This document shows positions 1-9,429 of a DNA stretch of 21,609 nucleotides, in pieces. Numbering within the stretch: the stretch's first letter is position 1; every line of letters starts with the position of its first letter. The DNA comes from CAZCBJ01 sp964496705 (GTDB lineage: Bacteria > Chloroflexota > Anaerolineae > Anaerolineales > Anaerolineaceae). The notes beneath the pieces were generated by a model. It was not told the origin of the DNA and made no database searches. It saw nothing but the letters and a program-made list of their open reading frames with translations. A program made the position numbers and the translations under genes. The stretch spans positions 1 through 21,609 of the forward strand of contig CAZCBJ010000047.1 of the NCBI GenBank assembly GCA_964496705.1. The letters are read 5' to 3'.

Positions 1-1254
1 GGGATCCGCTCCCGCCAGGAGCAGGTTCAGATCGCGGGCGCGAATCTGCACCGCTCCGTCCACCACCACAGGCACCTGTTTGGCTGAACCAACCGCCAGA
101 ATGGCGGCCTCGGGCGGGTTGATGATGGCGATGAAGTGCTCCACATCAAACATTCCCAGGTTACTGATCGAGAAGGTGGAGCCTTCGATGTCGTCCGGGC
201 GCACCTTGCCGGCGCGCGCGCGGGCGACCATTTCCTTGACCTCCTGGGAAATCTGGCGCAGGGGTTTCTGGTCGGCATCTCTGCACACCACAGTCAGCAG
301 ACCACCCGGCACGGCCACCGCTACGCCCATGTTGACATGAGCGTGGCGGACGATGGCGTCTGCGCTCAGCGAGGCGTTCAGATTGGGGTACGTGCGCAGC
401 GCCAGGGCTGCAGCGCGGATGATGAAATCATTCACCGACAATTTCTGATCTTCGGGGAGCAGCAGGTTCGCCTCGCTGCGCAGTTTCATCACGGCTTCCA
501 TGTCGTACTCGTGGGTCACGTAGAAATGGGGCAATTGCTGCTTGGATTCGACCATGCGCCGGCCGATGGCCGCGCGCAGCCGGTCGATCGGGATGCGCGA
601 ATCGGTGAGCTCCTCAACCGACGCCGGGGAGAGGGTGGGGAACGGTGCGGGCGGAACGGCTGGGGCGGGCGCAGAAATCCCGGCAGACACGCCGGCGGAT
701 GCGCCCAGTGCGGCCGGGGTGGGTGGGGCTGAAATGCCCGCGGAAGCACCAGCCGCGGCAGATTGTGAAAGGAAAGCCTGCACATCGCGCTTGACCACCC
801 GACCGCCTGGCCCGCTGGCCGGCACGCGGCTCAGATCAACCGCGTTTTCGACCGCCATGCGTTTGGCCAGGGGTGAGGCCTTGACCGGGCCGCCTGAGAC
901 CGGGGCGGGCGCTGCGGCTGCTGTCGGAGCGGCAGCCGTCGTAACAGTGACACTTGGAGCGGAAACCGCGGCAGATGGCTGCGCTGGGATAGGCGCGCTG
1001 TCTTCCACCTTTTCTCCCGGCGCGGCGATGATGGCAATGGGGGTACCGACCGGCACAATCTCGCCCTGCGGCACCAGATGGCGCGCCACCACACCGCTGA
1101 AGGAGGATTCCACCTCGACGGTGGCCTTGTCGGTCTCAATCTCGGCCAGGACGTCGCCCTTGTTGACCGCTTCGCCCTCGGCGCGCACCCAACGAACCAG
1201 GGTGCCTTCGGCCATGTCAAAACCCAGCTTGGGCATGGTTACGGTTTCGGCCAT
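1..1254 (-). CDS. pdhC: Dihydrolipoamide acyltransferase (E2 of pyruvate/2-oxoacid dehydrogenase), C-terminus cut by window edge
   Basis: E2 core of a 2-oxoacid dehydrogenase complex: it carries the acyl group on a lipoyl-lysine and transfers it to CoA in the cytoplasm. About 417 codons are visible. A lipoyl domain spans residues 1-77, with the lipoylated lysine at about K43 in ETDKATVEVES. Ala/Pro-rich linkers follow, then a peripheral subunit-binding domain at about 122-162 (SPLAKRMA...GPGGRVVKRDV), then the catalytic acyltransferase domain from about 215 (RRMVESKQQLPHFYV, SISNLGMF). The ATG at 1254 shares its A with the TGA of the E1 beta gene (TGATG), and a GGAGG sits upstream inside that gene, so translation is coupled. 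The reading frame is still open at position 1. The final visible residues (LNLLLAGADP) do not match the expected DHRxxDG active-site motif well. Pyruvate is the likeliest substrate, but a branched-chain or acetoin complex cannot be excluded. Confidence 0.93.
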   Translation of the reverse strand, partial: MAETVTMPKLGFDMAEGTLVRWVRAEGEAVNKGDVLAEIETDKATVEVESSFSGVVARHLVPQGEIVPVGTPIAIIAAPGEKVEDSAPIPAQPSAAVSAPSVTVTTAAAPTAAAAPAPVSGGPVKASPLAKRMAVENAVDLSRVPASGPGGRVVKRDVQAFLSQSAAAGASAGISAPPTPAALGASAGVSAGISAPAPAVPPAPFPTLSPASVEELTDSRIPIDRLRAAIGRRMVESKQQLPHFYVTHEYDMEAVMKLRSEANLLLPEDQKLSVNDFIIRAAALALRTYPNLNASLSADAIVRHAHVNMGVAVAVPGGLLTVVCRDADQKPLRQISQEVKEMVARARAGKVRPDDIEGSTFSISNLGMFDVEHFIAIINPPEAAILAVGSAKQVPVVVDGAVQIRARDLNLLLAGADP

Positions 1255-2225
1255 CACAGCACCTCCTTGACCGCCCTTATCACGTCAGCCACATTGGGAA
1301 GCGCCATTTGTTCCAGCGTGCGGTTGTAGGGCAGGGGCACTTCTTTCTGCGCAACGCGTTGAATCGGTGCATCGACATGATCAAAAGCTTCCTCGTAGAT
1401 GCGCGCAGCGACTTCTGAACCTACGCCGTAGGAGCGCCAGCCCTCCTCTACGATCACCGCGCGGTTGGTCTTCTTGAATGATTCAAGCACCGGTGCCATG
1501 TCCAGCGGTCGCAGTGAGCGCAGGTCCACAATTTCAGCTTCGATGCCCTCTTTGGCCAGCTCATCTGCTGCCTTGAATGAAATTTCCAGCATCTTGGAAT
1601 AGGTGACGATGGTCACGTCCTTGCCGGCGCGCTGAACGGTGGATTTTCCGATCGGCACGACATAATCACCCTCCGGCACCTCGCCGCGGGTTTGATACAG
1701 GGTGGCGTGTTCGATGAACAAAACCGGGTCGTTGCTGCGGATGGCGGCTTTGAGCAGACCTTTGGCGTCCGCCGGGGTGCCGGGCGCCACCACCACCAGG
1801 CCGGGGAAATGAGCAAAGACGGCGTCGGGGGTTTGCGAGTGGGTTGCGCCCAACTGACGCCCGCCGCCGCCCACCGCGCGGATGACCATCGGCAGCACGA
1901 ATTGCCCGCCGAACATGTAATGCAGCTTGGCGGCTTCATTGACAATGTGATCCATGGCCGAAAAGGCGAAATTGATCGTCATCAGCTCCGCCACCGGGCG
2001 CAGACCGGTCAGCGCGGCGCCAATTGCCCCGCCGATGATGGCCGCTTCGGCGATGGGTGTGTCGCGCACGCGCTCCGCGCCGAAATGATCGTAAAAGCCT
2101 TTGGTCACGGCATAGGTTCCGCCCCAGATCCCAACTTCCTCACCCATGATGAACACATTCGGGTCTCTTTCCATCTCCTCCCAAAGAGCCTGGGAGATCG
2201 CTTCTCGCATGGTAATTCGCGCCAT
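1254..2225 (-). CDS. pdhB: Pyruvate/2-oxoacid dehydrogenase E1 component, beta subunit
   Basis: Beta subunit of the thiamine-diphosphate-dependent decarboxylase (E1), which pairs with the alpha subunit encoded just upstream. At 323 aa it has the normal family length. The transketolase pyrimidine-binding domain covers about 1-175 and holds the ThDP-activating glutamate in MGEEVG (E29/E30) and ATHSQ with H129. The C-terminal transketolase domain covers about 190-315 (VDLRSLRPLD, VIVEEGWRSYGVGSEVAA). An AGAGGG Shine-Dalgarno lies about 5 nt before the ATG. The spacing of 45 nt to E1 alpha and the 1-nt stop/start overlap with E2 mark one operon. Substrate specificity is inferred, not visible. Confidence 0.95.
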   Translation of the reverse strand: MARITMREAISQALWEEMERDPNVFIMGEEVGIWGGTYAVTKGFYDHFGAERVRDTPIAEAAIIGGAIGAALTGLRPVAELMTINFAFSAMDHIVNEAAKLHYMFGGQFVLPMVIRAVGGGGRQLGATHSQTPDAVFAHFPGLVVVAPGTPADAKGLLKAAIRSNDPVLFIEHATLYQTRGEVPEGDYVVPIGKSTVQRAGKDVTIVTYSKMLEISFKAADELAKEGIEAEIVDLRSLRPLDMAPVLESFKKTNRAVIVEEGWRSYGVGSEVAARIYEEAFDHVDAPIQRVAQKEVPLPYNRTLEQMALPNVADVIRAVKEVL

Positions 2226-2270
2226 AGATTCCCTCTTTCGTTTCAGGATTCACCGCTGCGGGTGATGTAT

Positions 2271-3233
2271 TTAATAGGTCTCGAAGTAAATATCTTTGAA
2301 CAGTTCTTCAGCCGGCGGTTCGGGGCTGGATTCGGCAAAGGCGGTGGCTTCCTGGACTTCCTGATCTGCCAGGTTGTCCTGCTCGTCCAGCTCGGCTTCG
2401 CTGGCAATTTTATGCTCCACCAGATAGGCGCGGTAGATGCCGATGGGATCGTTGGCTTCCCACTTGCGCACCTCCTCCTGCTTGCGGTAGCGTTCGGGAT
2501 CGCCCATTGAGTGCCCGCGAAAACGGTAGGTGAGCACCTCCAGGAACTGAGGACCGCTGCCTTCGCGGATTTCGGCGATCATTTTCAATGCGGCTTCGCG
2601 CACGGCCATGACGTTCATTCCATCCACGCGCTGGCTGTGCATGCCATAACCCGAGGCTTTCTGAGCCATTTCTGAAACCGCAGAGGCGCGCTCAATGGCA
2701 GTGCCCATGCCGTATTGGTTGTTTTCGCATACCCACAGCACCGGCAGTTTCCACACCTTGGCGAGGTTGAGCGCCTCGTGGAAGAAGCCGATGTTGGTGG
2801 CGCCGTCGCCAAACATGCAGATGGTGACGGCTTTGCGCCCGGCATACAGATCACCCAACGCCAGCCCGGAGGCCAGCGGTAGGTGGGCGCCGACGATGGC
2901 ATGCCCGCCCCAGAAGTTCTTGTCCACATCGGCAAGGTGCATCGAGCCGCCTTTGCCCTTTGAGCAGCCGGTCAGTTTGCCGGTCAGCTCAGCCAGCACG
3001 ATCCTCGGCGGAATGCCGCAGTTGATCGCCACACCATGATCACGGTAGGCGGTGATGACGCGGTCCTCCGGGCGGCGGGCTGAGATCAACCCGGTGCTGA
3101 CCGCTTCCTGGCCGATGTACAGGTGCAGAAAACCGCCGATTTTGCCCTGCTGATATAACTCGGCGCAGCGTTCTTCCACGCGGCGGATGACCACCATCTC
3201 ATTATAGAGTTTCAGATACTCGTTTTTTTCCAT
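2271..3233 (-). CDS. pdhA: Pyruvate/2-oxoacid dehydrogenase E1 component, alpha subunit
   Basis: Alpha subunit of the E1 decarboxylase; it binds thiamine diphosphate and Mg2+ with the beta subunit and decarboxylates pyruvate (probable) onto E2 lipoyl. The 320-aa product has the ThDP motif GDGATNIGFF (about 142-151) ending in ENN (about 170-172), and the phospho-loop region RFRGHSMGDPERYR (about 237-250). I chose the ATG at 3233 (MEKNEYLKLY) over an in-frame ATG at 3245, because GAGGA lies 5 nt before the inner ATG and no ribosome site precedes the outer one. It is the first gene of the operon, behind the terminator of the PPDK gene. KGGSMHL and HAIVGAHLPLA are typical of PDH and acetoin-type E1 alpha; the acetoin enzyme is the main alternative. 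Confidence 0.94.
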   Translation of the reverse strand: MEKNEYLKLYNEMVVIRRVEERCAELYQQGKIGGFLHLYIGQEAVSTGLISARRPEDRVITAYRDHGVAINCGIPPRIVLAELTGKLTGCSKGKGGSMHLADVDKNFWGGHAIVGAHLPLASGLALGDLYAGRKAVTICMFGDGATNIGFFHEALNLAKVWKLPVLWVCENNQYGMGTAIERASAVSEMAQKASGYGMHSQRVDGMNVMAVREAALKMIAEIREGSGPQFLEVLTYRFRGHSMGDPERYRKQEEVRKWEANDPIGIYRAYLVEHKIASEAELDEQDNLADQEVQEATAFAESSPEPPAEELFKDIYFETY

Positions 3234-3287
3234 GTCCGTCCTCATGGTTTCTGATTGATTTCAACCTTTGTATTGGATAACACACCT

Positions 3288-3317
3288 ATTTTAACTGTTT
3301 TTTCGCGGCATAGGTAA
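3288..3317 (-). promoter_or_regulatory. Candidate promoter of the pdhA operon
   Basis: On the minus strand a TAAAAT -10 (3293-3288) lies 18 nt after a weak TTACCT -35 (3317-3312). The predicted start is near 3281, giving a leader of about 48 nt. It sits between the PPDK terminator and pdhA, where a promoter is required. Identical 9-mers TTATCCAAT lie at 3280-3272 and 3328-3320, on either side of the element. Confidence 0.3.
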
Positions 3318-3335
3318 TAATTGGATAAGGTTGTC

Positions 3336-3371
3336 AAAAAAAGGGCTGCCCGGATGGACAGCCCTTTTTTT
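3336..3371 (-). terminator. Rho-independent terminator of the PPDK gene (symmetrical, could work both ways)
   Basis: GGGCTG (3343-3348) pairs with CAGCCC (3359-3364), extended by a 7-A tract (3336-3342) against a 7-T tract (3365-3371). On the minus strand the hairpin ends in seven Ts, 27 nt after the PPDK stop and before the pdhA promoter region. Confidence 0.88.
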
Positions 3372-3397
3372 AAATCAGTTATCAGCGTTTACCAGGC

Positions 3398-6115
<2,718 letters not shown>

Positions 6116-6197
6116 CAGGTCCTCCTAATTGTTTTGAATTTTCTTTATAAAAAAGCCGCAGATGCGCCGGGCTATCTCTCTGGTTAATAACCAACGA

Positions 6198-6206
6198 ATT
6201 TTACCA
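6198..6206 (-). promoter_or_regulatory. Extended -10 promoter of ppdK
   Basis: The minus strand reads TGGTAAAAT (TGn at 6206-6204, hexamer TAAAAT at 6203-6198). No -35 is recognisable 16-18 nt upstream. The predicted start near 6191 gives a leader of about 75 nt, which contains a GGTTA-A-TAACC palindrome (6182-6192) and ends with the strong AGGAGG. Confidence 0.45.
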
Positions 6207-6210
6207 TAAA

Positions 6211-6234
6211 GACAGCCAGAAACTGGACTGTGTC
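6211..6234 (-). terminator. Hairpin between the ProRS operon and ppdK, possible terminator
   Basis: On the plus strand GACAG-CCAG (6211-6219) pairs with CTGG (6223-6226) and CTGTgTC (6228-6234), leaving small bulges around an AAA loop. On the minus strand it is followed by a short TTTAT and then the ppdK -10. It sits 63 nt after the stop of the HEAT-like gene, where the four-gene operon should end. The T tract is weak, so function is uncertain. Confidence 0.35.
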
Positions 6235-6297
6235 GAAGCTTTTTTATTCACTTCCAAGACGCGAGGCAGCTAATCCCCGAAACGACGAAGCGTTTTC

Positions 6298-7089
6298 TTA
6301 TAGGAGCCTGCGCAGAGCTGCCTGTTGCTCGGGTTCAAAAACCGGTAAAATCCGGCGCGCCAGGCGCTGTATGGGGGGTGATGGGCGGGATGCCAACGCC
6401 TGGCGTAAAAGGTAAACGGTCTCCGCTGGTGAGCGTCTGGCCAGGGCGACCAGCACTTCCTCGAGGTCGGCAGACAACTGCGCGGCTGAGCTAAGGATCA
6501 AAGAGAGTACCAGTGAAAACATCGGGGGGATGTTCTCAAACGAGCGGTCCTCCGCCAGGGCGGTCACCGCCCGCAGACCGAGGCGTTGATTCTGCATATC
6601 AGCGGCGCTCAACCAGGCGGTCACCATTTGCAACCAGCTTGAGGGTTGCTCACGCCGCAGCCGCGCGCTGCCCTGACGCAGCAACTCATATTGCAGGACG
6701 CGTTCGGTATCCGGGCGGCACCATGCCAACAGGCGGCTGGTCACCTGCTCGGGAGGGGTCAGCGGCACCTGTCCCAGGATGTAAGCGGCCAATTGTCTCG
6801 GTTCAAGGTACTCATCCTGCCAGAGAGCATCCGTTAACGCCAGCCCTGCGGCTGGGTTTTCCATGAGCAGCGGCAATATCTGCTGCTGCAATTGCTGCAT
6901 CACCAGCGGCGAAACCTGGTGGGCTGGCATGCCGCCGTATTTCTGCGTTGCCTGAGAGGGGCGCAAAGCGCGGTTGGCAAGCCCGTCCAGCATGTTTTTC
7001 AGTCCGGCGCGGAATTCTTCCGGGCGGGTGAACAGCCAGAGCAGTTGATTAATCTGGCTTTTGAGCTGGTTCAGCGCGACAGCAGGCAT
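6298..7089 (-). CDS. HEAT-repeat-like helical protein, resembles AlkD-type DNA alkylation repair family
   Basis: A 263-aa, almost all-helical protein with a Leu/Ala/Gln-rich composition and no signal peptide. From about residue 95 it looks like short paired helices (LAAYILGQVPLTPPEQVTSR, then LQMVTAWLSAADMQNQRLGL, then SADLEEVLVALARRSPAET), as in HEAT/ARM or AlkD-like folds. I saw no clear catalytic signature, so the repair role is only a resemblance. The start is the ATG at 7089, which overlaps the ProRS stop as TAATG; a longer reading from 7146 would run 57 nt into the ProRS gene. It is the last gene of the MazG-LOG-ProRS operon. A scaffold role or a nucleic-acid-binding role are both possible. 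Confidence 0.7.
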   Translation of the reverse strand: MPAVALNQLKSQINQLLWLFTRPEEFRAGLKNMLDGLANRALRPSQATQKYGGMPAHQVSPLVMQQLQQQILPLLMENPAAGLALTDALWQDEYLEPRQLAAYILGQVPLTPPEQVTSRLLAWCRPDTERVLQYELLRQGSARLRREQPSSWLQMVTAWLSAADMQNQRLGLRAVTALAEDRSFENIPPMFSLVLSLILSSAAQLSADLEEVLVALARRSPAETVYLLRQALASRPSPPIQRLARRILPVFEPEQQAALRRLL

Positions 7090-8522
7090 TAATAGGCGCG
7101 TGCAAAATAGACTTTCTCGGTTGCGGGTTGACCGCAGACGATGCATTGGCCTTGTCCGCCGGGTTGTTCGAGGGGGATGCAGCGGGTGCTGGCTCTGGTA
7201 TCTTCCTTAACTTTCGCTTCACATACCTGGCTGCCGCACCACCAGGAGTAGGCCCAGCCGTTTTGCACCACTTCGGTTAACTCGGCATAATCTCTGGGAT
7301 CATGGATGTGCGCGTCGCGGAATTGGGTGGCGCGCTGCAGCAGGGCCTGGTGAACGACTTCGAGGTGATTGCCAATGGCAGCAGGCAGGCCTTCCAGCGG
7401 GAGGATGCTTTTTCCGGGTTTTCCGGGTATATCCCGACGGGCGACCATGACCGAGCTCTTCTCCACGTCGCGCGGCCCAATTTCAATGCGCAGCGGTACG
7501 CCGCGCATTTCCCAGTCGTTGAACTTGAAGCCGGGCGTCAGACCTTCGCGTTCGTCCACCTTGACGCGGTAGTCACTCAGCATGGTTTTGACTTGCTGGA
7601 CGGCTGGCATAACAGCGGCTTTTTCGGCGTCATTTCTATAGATTGGCACGATCACCACCTGGATCGGCGCCAGACGCGGCGGCATGATCAAGCCCTGGTC
7701 GTCGCCGTGGGTCATGATAATGGCGCCAACAAAGCGGGTGGAGAGACCCCACGAGGTGGTCCAGCAGAATTGCTGGGTGTTGTTGACATCCAGGTACTGG
7801 ATGTCAAAGGCTTTGGCGAAATTTTGGCCGAGGTTGTGAGAGGTGCCGGACTGAAGTGCGCGGGTATCGCCCATCATCGCTTCGATGGTGTAGGAACGCA
7901 GTGCGCCAGCAAATTTTTCGCTCTCGCTCTTTCGCCCGCGAATGACCGGCACGGCGGCGTCGGTGTAGGCAAAGTCTGCATATATATTGAGCATGCGCAA
8001 GGTTTCTTCCTCGGCCTCATCGTGGGTGGCATGCGCAGTGTGACCTTCCTGCCAGTAGAATTCGAGTGTGCGCAGGAACAGACGCGTGCGCATCTCCCAG
8101 CGCACCACGTTACCCCATTGATTGATCAACACCGGCAAATCGCGGTAGGAATTGATCCACTTGGCGTACATATGCCCGATGATCGTCTCGGAAGTGGGGC
8201 GAACCACCAGGGGTTCTTCCAGTTTTTCACCGCCGCCGATGGTGACCACAGCCAGCTCGGGTGAGAAGCCTTCGACGTGCTCTTTCTCTTTTTCCAGGAA
8301 GGACATGGGGATGAACAGTGGAAAAGCGGCATTCATGTGTCCGGTGGCTTTGAAGCGCCTGTCCAGCGCTTGCTGGATGTTTTCCCACAGCGCCCAGCCG
8401 TAGGGGCGCACGATCATGCAGCCGCGCACCGGGGCATAGTCTGCCAATTCGGCGCGCTGGACAAGCTGGTTATACCATTCGGAATAATTCTCACTGCGGG
8501 TGGGTAATTTTTCGTCGCTCAT
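7089..8522 (-). CDS. proS: Prolyl-tRNA synthetase, archaeal/eukaryotic-type
   Basis: Class II aminoacyl-tRNA synthetase that attaches proline to tRNA-Pro in the cytoplasm. At 477 aa it lacks the editing insertion of the long bacterial type and matches the short archaeal/eukaryotic-like form, which has an extra C-terminal domain. The catalytic core includes NQWGNVVRWEMRTRLFLR (motif 2 region), FYWQEGHTAHAT and GTSHNLGQNFAKAFDIQY. The anticodon-binding domain covers about 285-385 (VVIVPIYRND). The C-terminal domain holds cysteines in WWCGSQVC and CIVCGQPATEKVYFARAY, a probable zinc site. The start is ATG 8522 (MSDEKLPTRSENYSEWYN); a GTG at 8531 would add three residues, and neither start has a strong ribosome site. 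It lies 21 nt after the LOG-like gene and overlaps the next gene by 1 nt. No other tRNA synthetase is nearby. Confidence 0.96.
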   Translation of the reverse strand: MSDEKLPTRSENYSEWYNQLVQRAELADYAPVRGCMIVRPYGWALWENIQQALDRRFKATGHMNAAFPLFIPMSFLEKEKEHVEGFSPELAVVTIGGGEKLEEPLVVRPTSETIIGHMYAKWINSYRDLPVLINQWGNVVRWEMRTRLFLRTLEFYWQEGHTAHATHDEAEEETLRMLNIYADFAYTDAAVPVIRGRKSESEKFAGALRSYTIEAMMGDTRALQSGTSHNLGQNFAKAFDIQYLDVNNTQQFCWTTSWGLSTRFVGAIIMTHGDDQGLIMPPRLAPIQVVIVPIYRNDAEKAAVMPAVQQVKTMLSDYRVKVDEREGLTPGFKFNDWEMRGVPLRIEIGPRDVEKSSVMVARRDIPGKPGKSILPLEGLPAAIGNHLEVVHQALLQRATQFRDAHIHDPRDYAELTEVVQNGWAYSWWCGSQVCEAKVKEDTRASTRCIPLEQPGGQGQCIVCGQPATEKVYFARAY

Positions 8523-8543
8523 GGGTCTCACTTGTTGATTGAT

Positions 8544-9071
8544 TTACGCGTTAAGGTACGCGATGCTATGTTGAATATCCGCTGCAAATTTCAGCCAGCG
8601 GCGGTCGCGTTCCAGAATGGCATTCTGTTCGCGGTACAAACAATCGATCACCTGCTTCCAGCCCGGCCCCACCAAGATCAGCGGTTTGGGCGGCAGCGAG
8701 GCGATCACCAGCCGGTTCCACATCAAGCTGATTTCAAGCAAGGTGCCGATCCCGCCGTTGAGGGCAATGGCGGCATCGCAGCCGTCGGTCAGCTTTTCCA
8801 GCCGTTCCATCAGGGTTGCGCAGCGCCATTCGACGGTCAGCCAGCGGTTGGGCGCCACTTGACGCCAGGCTTCGATCTCGGCGCAGGTCACCCCGATCAC
8901 CGTGCCGCCAGCCTCGGCTGCCCCGCGGGACACGGCCTCCATTGTGCCGATGTAGCCGCCGTTCATCACCGTGTGTCCGCTCTGGGCCAGCAAACTCCCC
9001 AACTCGTAGGCTTCCTGGTAAGCAGACTCGCCGGGTTTGGGGTGCGCGCCGCCAAAAACCACCACGTTCAT
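8544..9071 (-). CDS. LOG-family-like protein (Rossmann, 'lysine decarboxylase'-type)
   Basis: A 175-aa single-domain Rossmann-like protein. It begins MNVVVFGGAHPKPG, contains VMNGGYIGTMEAVSRGA (about 35-51) and has NGGIGTLLEI at 105-114, the position of the family motif PGGxGTxxE, with Asn replacing the first Pro. LOG enzymes (cytokinin nucleoside 5'-monophosphate phosphoribohydrolases) and TIGR00725-type relatives share this fold. Some release a base from a nucleoside monophosphate and others have unknown activity. The ATG overlaps the MazG-like gene by 4 nt (ATGA), so translation is coupled. Placement beside a nucleotide pyrophosphatase is compatible with nucleotide clean-up, but that is inference; cytokinin production should not be assumed. 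Confidence 0.85.
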   Translation of the reverse strand: MNVVVFGGAHPKPGESAYQEAYELGSLLAQSGHTVMNGGYIGTMEAVSRGAAEAGGTVIGVTCAEIEAWRQVAPNRWLTVEWRCATLMERLEKLTDGCDAAIALNGGIGTLLEISLMWNRLVIASLPPKPLILVGPGWKQVIDCLYREQNAILERDRRWLKFAADIQHSIAYLNA

Positions 9072-9391
9072 GCTGCCTCGGAAGAAACGGGAGGCTGCCA
9101 GTCGCGTTGATAGTTCTGGTCCAACTTGGCCAGCACGGCTTTTTCCAGGTCGATGCCGGTCAGGGTGGCCAACTGCAGCAGGTAGAGGGTCACATCCGCC
9201 AACTCGCCTTCCAGCCCGGTTAGGTCAGCGCTGGTTTCCGACCATTGAAAATGCTCCAACACCTCGGCGGACTCCAAGGCCAGGGAGATGGCAATGTTGC
9301 GGGGTGTCTGAGGATGAATGCTGCCGTTCTCATACCAACCCTTGGCGCTGACGAACTGGTGCATGGCCTGGGAAAGTTCTTTGATATCCAT
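9068..9391 (-). CDS. MazG-like nucleotide pyrophosphohydrolase
   Basis: A 107-aa all-helical protein of the MazG/dCTPase (RS21-C6-like) type, which hydrolyses NTPs or dNTPs to monophosphate and PPi. The metal-binding signature is visible: E40 and E43 in LALESAEVLEHFQW, then E63 and D66 in EGELADVTLYLLQLA. The length suits a single-domain MazG-like protein, not the two-domain E. coli MazG. It is the first gene of the operon and its stop overlaps the LOG start. There is only a weak GAG-type ribosome site. The promoter lies just upstream, across the end of the glycosyltransferase gene. The substrate cannot be read from sequence. Confidence 0.9.
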   Translation of the reverse strand: MDIKELSQAMHQFVSAKGWYENGSIHPQTPRNIAISLALESAEVLEHFQWSETSADLTGLEGELADVTLYLLQLATLTGIDLEKAVLAKLDQNYQRDWQPPVSSEAA

Positions 9392-9420
9392 TCTCGACCG
9401 CTTAGAAAAAAGATTGCAGA

Positions 9421-9429
9421 ATTATACCA
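9421..9429 (-). promoter_or_regulatory. Extended -10 promoter of the MazG-LOG-proS operon
   Basis: The minus strand reads TGGTATAAT: TGn at 9429-9427 and a perfect TATAAT at 9426-9421. The hexamer contains the TAA stop of the upstream glycosyltransferase gene. The predicted start near 9414 leaves a leader of about 23 nt before the MazG-like ATG. No clear -35 was found. Confidence 0.5.

Noticed and set aside
2..7. BamHI site GGATCC at the very start of the window, suggesting a cloning junction
   Set aside because: The same hexamer occurs elsewhere (for example near 5489 and 15107) in normal coding sequence, and the reading frame continues across it.
3234..3245. Upstream in-frame ATG for pdhA at 3245
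   Set aside because: No ribosome site precedes it, and its bases supply the GAGGA site for the ATG at 3233.
6144..6175. Hairpin with a T run in the PPDK leader, a possible attenuator
   Set aside because: The stem is broken by a four-base bulge (AGCC/GGCT plus two or three pairs), and no leader peptide or alternative pairing was found.
7090..7146. Longer form of the HEAT-like gene starting at 7146
   Set aside because: It would overlap ProRS by 57 nt, while ATG 7089 forms a standard TAATG coupling.
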